Source: Korobacter sp963758505
GTDB taxonomy: Bacteria > Acidobacteriota > Terriglobia > Terriglobales > Acidobacteriaceae
DNA: 64,000 nucleotides
Direction: 5' to 3'
Assembly: GCA_963758505.1 (NCBI GenBank)
Contig: CAVWVJ010000003.1
Coordinates: 1,550,001-1,614,000 of the forward strand
The notes below the pieces were generated by a model, which was not told the DNA's origin, made no database searches, and saw only the letters and a program-made list of their open reading frames with translations. Made by a program: the position numbers and the translations under genes. This document shows, one piece after another, positions 17,301-27,643 of this stretch (its first letter is position 1; every line of letters begins with the position of its first letter).

Positions 17301-17895
17301 TTTCGAAGATACCGCCGGCGCCACCCGAAGTCCCTCCGGGACCCTGGTTGCCGGGATTGTTGAATGCGCCACCGCCGCCGGACTGCGAGGAGTCTCCGAA
17401 GACTCCCGGTGTCAACTGCGCCAGTTGGAAGACGTCGCGGTTGAACGACGGTAGATGCTGGATCTGGTTGCTCGTGATGGTGGCGCTCAAGGTCGCTGTT
17501 TCGGTGTCTAGCGCCTGGGTTGTGCCCGAGACTGTAACCGTCTGTTGCGTACCTCCGACTGCCAGAGCCACATCCAGAGCATTGAGCTGCTCGGGGATGA
17601 TCTGCACATTTTCCAGCACTTTCTGCTGGAATCCGTCACGTTCCACCGTCAACTTGTACGGCGCCGGCGACAACGCGTTGAAAATGTAAATGCCGTTACC
17701 GTCGGTGGTGACAACCTGAGTAGCGTTGGTGTCCCGGTTGACCAGGGTCACTTTGGCCCCGGAAATGACTTCGCCCTGCGGATCGGTTACCGTGCCGCGC
17801 AGCGAAGCGCGGAATTGCGCTTCAACGGAAACTGTCGATAGGGCGATGCCGAATATCAGCAGCAAAACCCGTACAACCAATTTGGCGTGCTTCAT
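14383..17895 (-). CDS. Oar-like TonB-dependent outer-membrane receptor with carboxypeptidase-regulatory domain
   Basis: 1170 residues from ATG 17895, which has GAGGAG 7 bases upstream and opens the signal peptide (MKHAKLVVRVLLLIFGIALS...); the in-frame Met 24 codons earlier has neither. After the signal come a CarboxypepD_reg domain (about 28-115: LRGTVTDPQGEVISGAKVTL ... NGIYIFNALSPAPYKL), a plug region (QIQVTSKSGTNDFHGSAFFK) and a long beta-barrel ending in Phe (LQARFSF), the outer-membrane insertion signal. Imports or binds an extracellular ligand using TonB. Divergent from lacI across a region with an operator candidate and upstream of the glucanase, so a glucan or its oligosaccharides are the likely ligand. 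Confidence 0.93.
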   Translation of the reverse strand: MKHAKLVVRVLLLIFGIALSTVSVEAQFRASLRGTVTDPQGEVISGAKVTLVNRDTNATQVVTTDGNGIYIFNALSPAPYKLTVERDGFQQKVLENVQIIPEQLNALDVALAVGGTQQTVTVSGTTQALDTETATLSATITSNQIQHLPSFNRDVFQLAQLTPGVFGDSSQSGGGGAFNNPGNQGPGGTSGGAGGIFETENGPQIQNGGGQYETNSITIDGISTVSAVWGGTSVITPSEDSVQDMKVVSNNYDAEYGRFSGAQIQVTSKSGTNDFHGSAFFKASRPGLNAYQRWNGTGSDHSGTPQSRGLNRDENRFNQYGGSLGGPIWKNKVFAFFNYETSPLSATATSQGWYETPQFDGLSASGGPIAAKYLTFPGSGVSANSIIPRTCASVGLTQGVNCNALPGGLDIGSPLTNGVGLQDPTYGGNSSIPGVGNGLDGVPDLAFYNLTNPTTTSQMQYNGRLDANVTNNDRLAFAIYWVPSSTTDYNGTVRPENLWHHNQVNDAFSLIWDHTFSPTLLNQARANAAGWRWNEVTSNSQAPFGLPEDNIDAIGNSVGATPATPQFFGAPGPSNLNQWTYTYNDVLTKVLGRHDIKVGGEFTRLQYLNNPVYAARPSYTFHNLWDFLNDAPYGESGQFDSATGIPFANRQDDRENIWGFFVQDDFKLRPNLTINLGLRWSYFGAFYSKENNLDVLQLGSGSNALTGMNIRVGGSLYSPSKANFGPVIGFAWQPGGNDNKLVIRGGFGIAYNQNEIAITANGNGNPPNAVQKGFTCPYPYTTNPSCSGIGILYETAGSVNSIFGYAPNPATITTFGSNNLPTSGQSFVTGFPSNPGTITNYHYSFDMQYQLPYNNVMSLGYQGNITRNLLTQNNYNAIAVENGIPLNPLINTVDYYQNTGSANFNAMIASLNHTFSHTFQATAQYTWSKAMDENSGPYSEDPYPYDYSAAYARSDYNVTNAFKLFGMWQPVFFRGTHSWAEKVVGGWTISGIWNIHSGFPWNPYYNTNGVYYQGSGYSQLRPSGILPGAGSSTSNNTFMQATNPNYGGNGTAYFVAPTYVQGPSFPISTPAPAPGIQRNSLNGPGYNDVDATISKAFGLPKMKVLGENAKIEVRADIYNVFNKLNINTSSIDGNLGSVAPDGTVTPNPDFGVAGAALGSRTIQLQARFSF

Positions 17896-18373
17896 TGATT
17901 GATCTCCTCGGACCAAATAAAACCTGCGACCAGCCCGCGTTTGCACGCTGTGGCTGATCCGTTGCATCTCTCTCTTCAGGAGAGATCGACCATGATTGAT
18001 TTTTTCGAATGCTGGAATGTGGCCGTCACGTCGTGTCTGGCCGGTCCCACACGGTCATGTGGTACAGACCCGAATCCGAGGTCTTGGATAAAAAATCGAC
18101 TTAAACGGTAGTGGCAAAGGCGAGTATCGTGAGTCTTGCGGCACAGCGGGCATATGACCTCCGAGAAATATGCGTTATCAATCCGGAATGGTCCTCAAGG
18201 GGCGACTCTGATTTCTTTCCGTCGGATTGATCTGGCCTCACTAAATCGATAACTAATCGATTTAATTAGGCGGCGCGAGCATATCATGTCCAGAGATTCA
18301 GTCAATCGGAAAATTGTATTCGACTTCCTAACTGATCCTTGCTATGCACCGGACGCTATGCGACACTGCGCCC
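17896..18373. other. 478-bp divergent regulatory region between the TonB receptor and lacI
   Basis: No gene is visible. It contains the operator candidate at 18244-18262 and a weaker similar stretch at 18094-18109 (AATCGACTTAAACGGT). A TATCAT hexamer at 18282-18287 could be the lacI -10, which would place the operator over the -35. Expected to hold both divergent promoters. Confidence 0.6.
18244..18262. promoter_or_regulatory. LacI-type operator candidate in the receptor/lacI divergent region
   Basis: AATCGATAACTAATCGATT is a 19-bp imperfect inverted repeat (8 of 9 arm pairs plus centre considered, mismatch only near the middle), followed by TAATTAGG. It shares the half-site TAATCGATT and a TTTAATTA core with the site before the GH3 gene. 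Its location, 112 bp before the lacI ORF, fits autoregulation plus control of the receptor. Confidence 0.55.
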
Positions 18374-19450
18374 ATGACTCGGCGAAAAACGTCTTCGCCC
18401 GTTCGGCCCATCCCGGACAATCACGACCAGCCCATCAGCCTCAAACGCCTCGCCGAACACCTTGGGCTCTCGTCGGCCACGGTTTCCATTGTGATGAACC
18501 GTACGCCCCTGTCCGACATGATCCCGGAGGAGACGAAACAGCGGATCTGGGACGCCGCGCGCCGTTTCAAGTACCGGCCGAACATCATCGCCCGCTCGCT
18601 CAGACAGCAGCGTACCTACTCCATCGGGGTTTTGCTCCCTGAATTCAGCGATGGTTATTCAGCCCTGGTGCTCAGTGGCATCGAGGACTTTCTATTGCAG
18701 AAAGGTTATGCGTGGCTTGCCGCGAGCCATCGGCACAAGGAAGACCTGATTCGCGAGTACCCCCATCTGCTTTACACCCGAGCCGTCGAAGGCCTGATCA
18801 CGGTCGACACGCCCTACAATGAAAACCTTCCTTTTCCGGTGGTCTCAGTCTCCGGACACCGCCCTATCGAGGGGGTTACGAACATCGTTCTAAACCACGA
18901 ACGCGCCGCCGAACTTGCCATTGGGCACCTGTACGAGCTCGGCCACCGGCGGATGGCATTCATCAAGGGACAATCGTTCAGCTCCGACACGGCTGTGCGA
19001 TGGCAGTCCATACGCAAGGCCTGCAAGAGATTTGGCCTCGCACCTGACCCCGATCTAACTTCGCAATTGGAAGGAATCTCGCCTTCTCCTGAGCTCGGTT
19101 ATGCGGCTGCGAAGAAAATCATCTCGACTGGAACGCCCTTCACCGCCCTTTTCGCTTTCAACGATGTCTCTGCCATTGGGGCTATGCGCGCCTTGGACGA
19201 AGCGGGCCTGAAGGTCCCCACCGATGTGTCGGTCGTCGGTTTCGATGACATCTATGGGGCAGCGTTTCACATCCCTGCGCTAACCACCATTCGGCAACCA
19301 CTCGTAAGAATCGGTTCCCTCGCGGCAGAGACCCTCGTGGCCCGTATTGCCTCTTCCGAGCAATCCTCATCGACCGTCGAAGTCGAGCCGGAATTGGTCG
19401 TACGCGAGTCCACGGCCCCTCCGAAACGTCACCAGGCCGCCTCTGTCTGA
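18374..19450 (+). CDS. LacI-family transcriptional regulator
   Basis: 358 residues from ATG 18374; a slightly earlier start at 18344 adds only ten non-conserved residues. The N-terminal helix-turn-helix with hinge spans about 20-65 (ISLKRLAEHLGLSSATVSIV, then RFKYRPNIIARSLRQQRT), preceded by an unusual ~20-residue basic/Pro tail. The rest is a periplasmic-binding-protein-like sensor domain (TYSIGVLLPEFSDGY ... HRRMAFIKGQ ... TALFAFNDVSAIGAMRALDE ... VSVVGFDDI). It should repress sugar genes until an oligosaccharide effector binds. It is 7 bp upstream of the MFS gene (operon) and flanked by the receptor and glycosidase genes it probably controls. Confidence 0.94.
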   Translation: MTRRKTSSPVRPIPDNHDQPISLKRLAEHLGLSSATVSIVMNRTPLSDMIPEETKQRIWDAARRFKYRPNIIARSLRQQRTYSIGVLLPEFSDGYSALVLSGIEDFLLQKGYAWLAASHRHKEDLIREYPHLLYTRAVEGLITVDTPYNENLPFPVVSVSGHRPIEGVTNIVLNHERAAELAIGHLYELGHRRMAFIKGQSFSSDTAVRWQSIRKACKRFGLAPDPDLTSQLEGISPSPELGYAAAKKIISTGTPFTALFAFNDVSAIGAMRALDEAGLKVPTDVSVVGFDDIYGAAFHIPALTTIRQPLVRIGSLAAETLVARIASSEQSSSTVEVEPELVVRESTAPPKRHQAASV

Positions 19451-19457
19451 TTCAGTG

Positions 19458-20648
19458 ATGAAACGCTTTCTCGTCACCGCCCATGCCGTTTTCGCGTTGA
19501 TCGGCATTGCCACAACCATGCTCGGTCCCTTGTTGCCAATCCTGTCGCAAAGGTGGCATCTCTCGGACCGGCAATCGGGTGCTCTCTTCTTGGTGCAGTT
19601 CGTAAGCGGGTTCGCGGGAGCCATCGTCTCCACGCGTCTTGCGCGGCATTTTTCGCTGCATATCATTGCGCGAATCGGTTTGCTGCTGACTGCCGCCGGA
19701 ATCCTCGGTCTGGCGCTTTCCTCCCGCGGCGTGGCTACGGTAGGAATCGCCATTTATGGGGTGGGGATAGGCCTGTGCACTCCTTCGATCACGGCGGCGG
19801 TGAGCGAAGCAGTTCCAGACCGCAGGGCCTCGATGCTGAACCTGCTCAACTTCGCCTGGGCGCTCGGAGCAATTACTGCGCCTAACATGGTTCTTGCCGC
19901 CCTGCAGCATACCGGGATACAGGTATCAGGGATGCTGGCGGGTTATGCCATTGTCCTTACGGCAAGCGCGTTTCTCATCCCGCGAATTGCGGTGTCCTCT
20001 GCCCGGGAACAAAGTTCCTCGTCCAAGCTCCCCCCCGCCACTTGGCGGCTTATCTTTGCCTGCGGAATCCTGATCTTCATCTATGTTGGGATCGAAAACG
20101 GGGTGGCGGGCTGGCTCCCGACCTTTGCTACCCGGTTGCATGCTTTTGGATTACAACGCAGCGCATTGCTGCAAGACACTTTCTGGACGACGTTCTTGCT
20201 GGGCCGCTTCAGTGCCCCGGCCTTCCTCAAAATTACCGGCGAGCGGCTTCTCCTGACCCTGTCCATCTGCCTTGCAGCACTCAGTACCGTTGGTTTATTG
20301 CTTCTGCAGACGCCAGCCGGGCTGTTTCTCTCGGTCGCAGGAATCGGTTTGGGATGCGCGGCTATTTTTCCGACGGCGATCGCGATCCTCTCGCATCGGC
20401 TTTCCGGCCAGTTGGGTTCCAAGCTCGGCTTCATGTTTGCTTCCGCCGGATTGGGCGCCGCTGTTTTGCCTTATTGCGTCGGCGCTCTCTCCTCGGCGTC
20501 TCAAAATTTACGCATCGGGATGTCTTTGATTCTGGCAGCCGAGGCGGCACTGCTCGCCGCCCATCTGGTGATGTCACACTGTGCTTCTCGCAGTGACGTC
20601 GCGGTGGATCCAATTACCCGCACGAAGGCACTCGCCACCGGGGTTTGA
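19458..20648 (+). CDS. MFS sugar permease (FucP/GlcP-like)
   Basis: 396 residues from ATG 19458, 7 bp after lacI; the frame extends further upstream only as overlap with lacI. Twelve hydrophobic segments, starting VFALIGIATTMLGPLLPILS. The first half contains the G-x-G-x-C-T-P motif (GVGIGLCTPSITAAVSEAVP) and the loop after TM2 (STRLARHF) in place of the usual D-R-x-G-R. Similarity is to the fucose/glucose-proton symporter branch rather than disaccharide GPH carriers. In this operon it likely imports glucose or short glucan products across the inner membrane. Confidence 0.88.
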   Translation: MKRFLVTAHAVFALIGIATTMLGPLLPILSQRWHLSDRQSGALFLVQFVSGFAGAIVSTRLARHFSLHIIARIGLLLTAAGILGLALSSRGVATVGIAIYGVGIGLCTPSITAAVSEAVPDRRASMLNLLNFAWALGAITAPNMVLAALQHTGIQVSGMLAGYAIVLTASAFLIPRIAVSSAREQSSSSKLPPATWRLIFACGILIFIYVGIENGVAGWLPTFATRLHAFGLQRSALLQDTFWTTFLLGRFSAPAFLKITGERLLLTLSICLAALSTVGLLLLQTPAGLFLSVAGIGLGCAAIFPTAIAILSHRLSGQLGSKLGFMFASAGLGAAVLPYCVGALSSASQNLRIGMSLILAAEAALLAAHLVMSHCASRSDVAVDPITRTKALATGV

Positions 20649-20657
20649 TTGCAATCA

Positions 20658-20681
20658 AATGGCGGCCTCTCGGCCGCCATT
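20658..20681. terminator. Bidirectional terminator between the MFS gene and pckG
   Basis: AATGGCGGCC (20658-20667) pairs with GGCCGCCATT (20672-20681) around a TCTC loop, followed by TCTATT on the plus strand. It separates two convergent genes ending at 20648 and 20700. Confidence 0.75.
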
Positions 20682-20699
20682 TCTATTCACCTTGCCGCA

Positions 20700-22541
<1,842 letters not shown>

Positions 22542-22767
22542 TTTTCACCTGCCGCGACGCGCGGCATCCTTCCGAATCCCCGGCAGCTCTGCTGTCGAGG
22601 TGGTTCAGCAGCCCGATATTTTAGTGTATCGGAGGGGCAGGAGATGTGCGCTCGCTCACAATTCCTCCCCGTTTCCATTTTTCTCTATAAGTTACAGATG
22701 CTCAATCACATAGAAAAGATACAGAGCGGAAAAACGGACCCAGGCTATGGTTGTTCCTGCGCCCTCC

Positions 22768-24756
22768 TTAGGGAGCCTTTTTCAGGACCGCCGTGTTGCG
22801 CTCGTCCGAGGCGACTCCGCGCATGAAAGTGCGCAATTCCCCAAACTCGTTCATCGGCACGAGCAGGTCCTTCACCTCGTAGGAGCGGTTGTAATACAGC
22901 ACGTCGTCCTTGGCCTCGACCTTGCTTTTGTACTCTGCGAAGGGCGCCTTCACATCGGCAGGCGCCGGTAACTCGTCCACCTTGTACCCCGGCGGCAATT
23001 TGATATCGATCACATCGCTCTGCAAGGAAGTTGTAGCGTAGCTCACCGGATACTTTCGTTTGTTATCCTCGGCGATATCGGAGGCCTTGTTGCCCAGAAC
23101 GCGGGTGCGAACCAGCATCAAGTCACCCGCCGATTTCGCGTACTCCGGCGCCACGAACTTATAACGCAGTATCAAGGGTTCATCGTACGCATCCAGCCCT
23201 GTGATCGATGCATACGTCAGCTTCGATCGGTCCAGGAACTCTTGCAGGAATTCCTCAAAGTATTGTCGCCGCTTGTTCTGGTCCGAACTGAGCAGCTCCC
23301 CTCGCAGAACGGATGCTTCGTGCCCGCTGCGAATCTCTTCCACCTCTCCGGACAAACTGCCCTCCGGCGTCAATTGCAAATGCGCGACGCGCAGCAACCG
23401 GTTCAGCGCCGGAGGCAGCATCGGCATCTTCACCAACTCACCGGAAGCGCCAGTGACTACCAGCCCATAACTGTTTTGTTCTCCGCCGGGCAGCATTCCA
23501 AACGGCGTCATCTCGCTCGTCGGATCGAAAAACAGGATCTGCCCCAGTTTGGGGTCGTCCACCATCGCGTAAAGCGGTGACGGGTCTACATCGTTGGGCA
23601 CCTTGATGGCAACAATGGCATGGTTGAACGTCCATGGCGTCGGTAACGCGGGGTTTACCACCCCCCGATGCGAGTCGACTAACACCAGATAGGATTCGAT
23701 CCCGATCTCGTGCAGCATGGTTACCAGCAGCGTTGCCTTGTCTTTGCAATCCCCGTATCGATTCGACAACGTGTCGCCCGCCATATGCGCCTGGAACCCG
23801 CCGATGCCTATCTCAATAGCGACGTAGCGGATCTGGTGCTGCACGAAACCGGCGAGCGTGCGTACCTTCGCCATCGTGTCCGTCTTGCCGGCGGTAAGTT
23901 GCGCGATGGTCTCCTGCATCTTCGGCGTCGCCACCCGACGGCTGGCATTCAGAGAATCCGCCCAGCGCGCCACGTCAGACCAGGTGTCGGTCCGGCCATC
24001 GCGTCCCAGCGAAGCTGAATAGAAACTGACAACCATCATGCCCACGATCGAGTCGATGGCCGGCATTTCGCGTTCGCGCTCGATTCCGGGTACGTCGGAG
24101 ATCTCCCAGCTCCAGGTGTTGCCACCGCCGCTCGCCGGTTTCTTCTCCGTCCAGTTGGCGAAGCGATATTGGTATTCCCAACCGGCCGGCAAATTGATCG
24201 AAAACCGGGCTGTCTTCACCGGCGCAGCCTCCTGGAAGTACCACTTCTCGCTGAACGCGTAGGGACGGCGCCGTTGCTGGTATTCCACGGCAACATAGGC
24301 ACCCACTTCGACTGCGGGAACCTTCATCACCTTGACCCGCGTGTCTTCGTAGAGGGCGAAGTTGAACGGGCTGCTCTCGGTTGCGTCTTTCTCCTTCAGT
24401 TCGAATTCCTGGCCGTTGGCCGCAATGCTCCAGGCGTGCATGTACTCCAGCTTTGTATCCCGGTCGAAGAATGCCGTGAACGTTCCGTAATGATTGCCCC
24501 CCGGACGCAGGATCTTTACCACCCGGCGATAATTGACGTACATGTCGCCGTTCTCCTTGACCGTGAGCGTCTCGTCATCCAGCAACACGACGGCTTCGGC
24601 TTCATCCGGGTAGTGCAGTACCGGGGCATGTGCAATCTGGCGCAGCCAATCAGGGACCGTGTCCGCTACGGCGGCCCGCGCAGCCAACACCATCAGGAAA
24701 AGTGCGGCGAGTCCCAGAAAGCGGCTACTGCGCAATTTTGAGAACGGCCTGTTCAT
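22768..24756 (-). CDS. DUF3857 plus transglutaminase-like protein, intact triad
   Basis: 662 residues. Signal peptide (LGLAALFLMVLAARAAVA, ~14-31), DUF3857 domain (~55-230: DETLTVKENGDMYVNYRRVV), then a transglutaminase-like domain (~290-420) with a complete Cys-His-Asp triad: C337 in RYGDCKDKA, H379 in FNHAIVAI, D411 in FFDPTS. A C-terminal DUF2569/DUF3858-like beta region ends the protein. Periplasmic or surface exposed; such proteins are thought to act as peptidases or cross-linkers, with no proven substrate. Its start lies 32 bp inside the upstream paralogue, so the two are translationally coupled. The only other clue is the adjacent ECF/anti-sigma pair upstream. Confidence 0.88.
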   Translation of the reverse strand: MNRPFSKLRSSRFLGLAALFLMVLAARAAVADTVPDWLRQIAHAPVLHYPDEAEAVVLLDDETLTVKENGDMYVNYRRVVKILRPGGNHYGTFTAFFDRDTKLEYMHAWSIAANGQEFELKEKDATESSPFNFALYEDTRVKVMKVPAVEVGAYVAVEYQQRRRPYAFSEKWYFQEAAPVKTARFSINLPAGWEYQYRFANWTEKKPASGGGNTWSWEISDVPGIEREREMPAIDSIVGMMVVSFYSASLGRDGRTDTWSDVARWADSLNASRRVATPKMQETIAQLTAGKTDTMAKVRTLAGFVQHQIRYVAIEIGIGGFQAHMAGDTLSNRYGDCKDKATLLVTMLHEIGIESYLVLVDSHRGVVNPALPTPWTFNHAIVAIKVPNDVDPSPLYAMVDDPKLGQILFFDPTSEMTPFGMLPGGEQNSYGLVVTGASGELVKMPMLPPALNRLLRVAHLQLTPEGSLSGEVEEIRSGHEASVLRGELLSSDQNKRRQYFEEFLQEFLDRSKLTYASITGLDAYDEPLILRYKFVAPEYAKSAGDLMLVRTRVLGNKASDIAEDNKRKYPVSYATTSLQSDVIDIKLPPGYKVDELPAPADVKAPFAEYKSKVEAKDDVLYYNRSYEVKDLLVPMNEFGELRTFMRGVASDERNTAVLKKAP

Positions 24757-26698
24757 TGGTGCCCGCCTGTACCTTCTGGAAGTAGTTTCGCAGAGCTGAG
24801 TAGTACTTCGCTTCGACTGCGATGGCTTTCATCTGGAAATCGCGTTTGAAGTGAAGCGTGCCGTTCTCGATCTCGTAATCGGTCGAAATCTCCGCCACCG
24901 CATTCTTATCCGCCATGGGCTTCGGAAGGCTCTCGATCTGGAACGCCTTGGGCAACGTGATCGTCACGTCGTCGGCCCGATCGTATTGATAATCCATGAA
25001 CACCGGGTTCACCCGGCGCGTCGGCGTGAACGGGTTCCGGTATGCCCCTGCGAACAGCGTGGTCGGGATCAGGATCCGGTGCCCGGCCTGGCTGGCATAC
25101 CCCGGCAGCTCGACCTTGTACTTGACGATCAGGGGCAGGTTCGAGGATTTCCAGTCGTTGACATCCACCAGTTCGATATCGCCCTTTACCGGCAGCCAGT
25201 CCTGCAGCGTTTCTTCCATCCACTTCTTCCGCTCGGTCTCATCTTCATTGCGCGCATGGAAGCGCCGATGAAACGCATCCTGCCCCGAGAACGTAACTAC
25301 GACCTCGCCTTTGAGCGAGCCGTTATCTTCTAGCGTCAGGGTCGCGGAACGCTTGATAGTTGCATACGTCGGGTCGAAGACCGGAGTCGTGATCCATGTC
25401 GGCATGGACTTCTCCAGCACCAGCCCAAGAACTCCTGTATCCGACCAGGGCAGGATGCCGAACGGACAGAACGGCGATCCCGGGTCGAGATATACCGAAG
25501 TACCATTCAGCTTAACCATTGCAATCTCGTATCCCAATTGGGAGAACGCCGGCCACTCGCGGTGCAGCAGTGCCTCATCGCGCTCCGTCACCTTCACCAG
25601 GGTCGCGTCCGCTCCTGCCGCCCGCGCGAGCGCCACGAAGGTCCGGTTCAGTTCGTTGCGATAGCCGTACTTGTTGTTGAGAACGTCTTCCACGCTTTTG
25701 TTTTCGCGGATATTCAGCGCCTTGGCTTCTTGCTCCGAACGCGCCGTATGGAATGTGAGGTTCTCGAATCCCTGTACGTAGTCGTAGAGCTTGTGCAGCT
25801 TGACTTCCTGGGTATCCGAAGGTGATGTCTTGCCGGCCACTGCGTTCGAGACAGCGCCCTTCTTATCCATGAAGCCTTCGGTCGCGCCGTACCATTTCTT
25901 CCCGTTCGTCTTCCAGTACTCGTCGGCTTCGGGAATGCGCAAGTCCGTGCTGTAGAAGAAGAGCACGCGCATCGCAGCTTCCGCCGGCGGCGGCATGAAC
26001 GGCTCCAATTCGAACGCCGGGATATCCTTCAGTTCGAGCGAAATCGTGTGGTGGACGGTATCCCGGTTCAACTTCGTGCTTTCCGGCATGTGGACCGCCT
26101 GTACCCGATAACTGAATACGTCTTCGTTCCCTGGCTTGAACTCGAAGTGCGCTTCACGCTGGTAGAGCTCTCCCTGGATCTCCCACTCCGAGCGCGGGAA
26201 GTAGTAGTAGGTTCGCGTCGAAGGGTTCAGCGCCTCCCAGTAGCGGGTGTAGCGATACTCGATGATGCTGCCCGGGGTTACATCCGGCATAGTGAACGAC
26301 TTTGCCATCCAGCGAAAGTTGGAGCCGCGTTGCACAACTTTCTCGAACACCTGTCCCGTGAACGGAACAATCGTCCCATCCGGATGAATGGTCCGCCCCG
26401 ATACGCCTTGTACTTTGAAATCGCGATCGAAGGGTGGAATGTTCACGGTGCCGTACTCTTTCCCCTCGTCGGTGAAAATCTTGATCCGCACGTACTCGTG
26501 TTGCGAGCCCATTTGATCGTCACGTACAACGGAGCGGTAGAGGATCATCGCCTTTGATCCTGGCATCGCCGGATTGTCTTTGAGAGCGAGATCTTCCGGC
26601 GAAATCGGCAGCCATTCGCTGGCTTGGGCTAAGGGACAGGAAATCAGGAGAAGAACGGCAAGAACGCCAGAAAAGAGAAGTAGCGGCAGAGTTTTCAT
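24725..26698 (-). CDS. DUF3857 plus transglutaminase-like protein with degenerate active site
   Basis: 657 residues, a paralogue of the next gene (22768-24756). Signal peptide 1-27 (LLLFSGVLAVLLLISCPLAQA), DUF3857 domain ~45-240, transglutaminase-like fold ~300-415. The catalytic Cys position is Arg347 (NKYGYRNEL against RYGDCKDKA in the neighbour), and the His position is Glu391 (LGYEIAMV against FNHAIVA); only the Asp (D405, YLDPGS) remains. The protein is full length and uninterrupted, so it is a maintained pseudo-enzyme and not a decaying gene. It probably works with the active paralogue, as substrate binder or regulator (inference). ATG start; 174 bp separate it from the anti-sigma gene. 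Confidence 0.86.
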   Translation of the reverse strand: MKTLPLLLFSGVLAVLLLISCPLAQASEWLPISPEDLALKDNPAMPGSKAMILYRSVVRDDQMGSQHEYVRIKIFTDEGKEYGTVNIPPFDRDFKVQGVSGRTIHPDGTIVPFTGQVFEKVVQRGSNFRWMAKSFTMPDVTPGSIIEYRYTRYWEALNPSTRTYYYFPRSEWEIQGELYQREAHFEFKPGNEDVFSYRVQAVHMPESTKLNRDTVHHTISLELKDIPAFELEPFMPPPAEAAMRVLFFYSTDLRIPEADEYWKTNGKKWYGATEGFMDKKGAVSNAVAGKTSPSDTQEVKLHKLYDYVQGFENLTFHTARSEQEAKALNIRENKSVEDVLNNKYGYRNELNRTFVALARAAGADATLVKVTERDEALLHREWPAFSQLGYEIAMVKLNGTSVYLDPGSPFCPFGILPWSDTGVLGLVLEKSMPTWITTPVFDPTYATIKRSATLTLEDNGSLKGEVVVTFSGQDAFHRRFHARNEDETERKKWMEETLQDWLPVKGDIELVDVNDWKSSNLPLIVKYKVELPGYASQAGHRILIPTTLFAGAYRNPFTPTRRVNPVFMDYQYDRADDVTITLPKAFQIESLPKPMADKNAVAEISTDYEIENGTLHFKRDFQMKAIAVEAKYYSALRNYFQKVQAGTNEQAVLKIAQ

Positions 26699-26872
26699 CA
26701 GGACCCCATCCCGTGACGGCGGTGATTTCCTGGTCCGACACGAACGTGGCGAAACCAGAGTTCCTGATTATGAACCTGAGTACCTGAATTCGGGAATAGA
26801 GAAATTGCTTGTTCTGAAAATAGAACAATTACGAAGGCAAGTTGTTGAGAGGGTACTTTGGATACTTGTAAC

Positions 26873-27643
26873 TTAGTCTCCGGCCGCTCCGGCCATCACC
26901 ATGGGCATCGTGGGAGTATCGGAACCCTCGCTCTTCTCGATAGTTACGGCGAAAGCTTTGGGTTCCATGCCGGCCGGCATGGTGCTTTCCATGATCATCG
27001 CATTGCCTCTGGCGTCCGGCAAGAACGTCCCGGCGGGCACGGGAGCGCCCTGTTTCGGGACTAACCAAAGCTCGTAAGCCTTCTCCGGGGGAGCCGGCGG
27101 CAGATTACTTGCCATGAAGATCAAACGTCCCGCTTTGGGATTGTAGATCGTCTTACCTTGCGGCTTCGGCTGTTCCTTACCCGGCATCAGCGTTACGCGG
27201 ATCGCATCGGGAGACTTCAACAGGTCGAGCATTTCCCGGGCGTGCTGCAATTCCACCGCCTGGGTCTGGCTGTTCGCCTGGATCGCCGCGAAGTCATTCT
27301 TCAGCCGCAGATTTGTAAAGTAGAGCAGCGCCGACAGCAGCGCGAAGGCGACCGTGGCAAACCACGGAATCCACATCCAGCCCTTTCCGACAGTCGCGGG
27401 TTTCGCGGTCCGCCTCGGTTCTTTCGCGATCGCCGCCAGGAAGCGCTGGCGCGACCTCGCCGGAGGTTTTGGCCCCGCAGCGCTTAACGCGATCAAACCA
27501 AGATCCTCCTGCACCGCCTGCAACTCACGTCGGCATTCCGCACAGCCCTGCAGGTGTTCCTCGAAACCTACACGTTCGGCGTCATCGAGGGACCCTAGGG
27601 CGTAGAGCAGCACGTCTTCCGCGAATTGGTCGTGCGTATTCAC
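26873..27643 (-). CDS. RskA-family anti-sigma factor
   Basis: 256 residues, GTG start overlapping the sigma-factor stop by 4 bases. N-terminal zinc-binding anti-sigma domain with H30-x3-C34-x2-C37 (EEHLQGCAEC), a single TM helix about 93-113 (WMWIPWFATVAFALLSALLY) and a periplasmic RskA domain (GRLIFMASNLPPAPPEKAYE, ELWLVPKQGAPVPAGTF). It holds the cognate ECF sigma at the membrane until proteolysis or stress releases it. The signal sensed is unknown. Next on the strand are the DUF3857 genes, which may belong to the regulon. Confidence 0.92.
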   Translation of the reverse strand: MNTHDQFAEDVLLYALGSLDDAERVGFEEHLQGCAECRRELQAVQEDLGLIALSAAGPKPPARSRQRFLAAIAKEPRRTAKPATVGKGWMWIPWFATVAFALLSALLYFTNLRLKNDFAAIQANSQTQAVELQHAREMLDLLKSPDAIRVTLMPGKEQPKPQGKTIYNPKAGRLIFMASNLPPAPPEKAYELWLVPKQGAPVPAGTFLPDARGNAMIMESTMPAGMEPKAFAVTIEKSEGSDTPTMPMVMAGAAGD

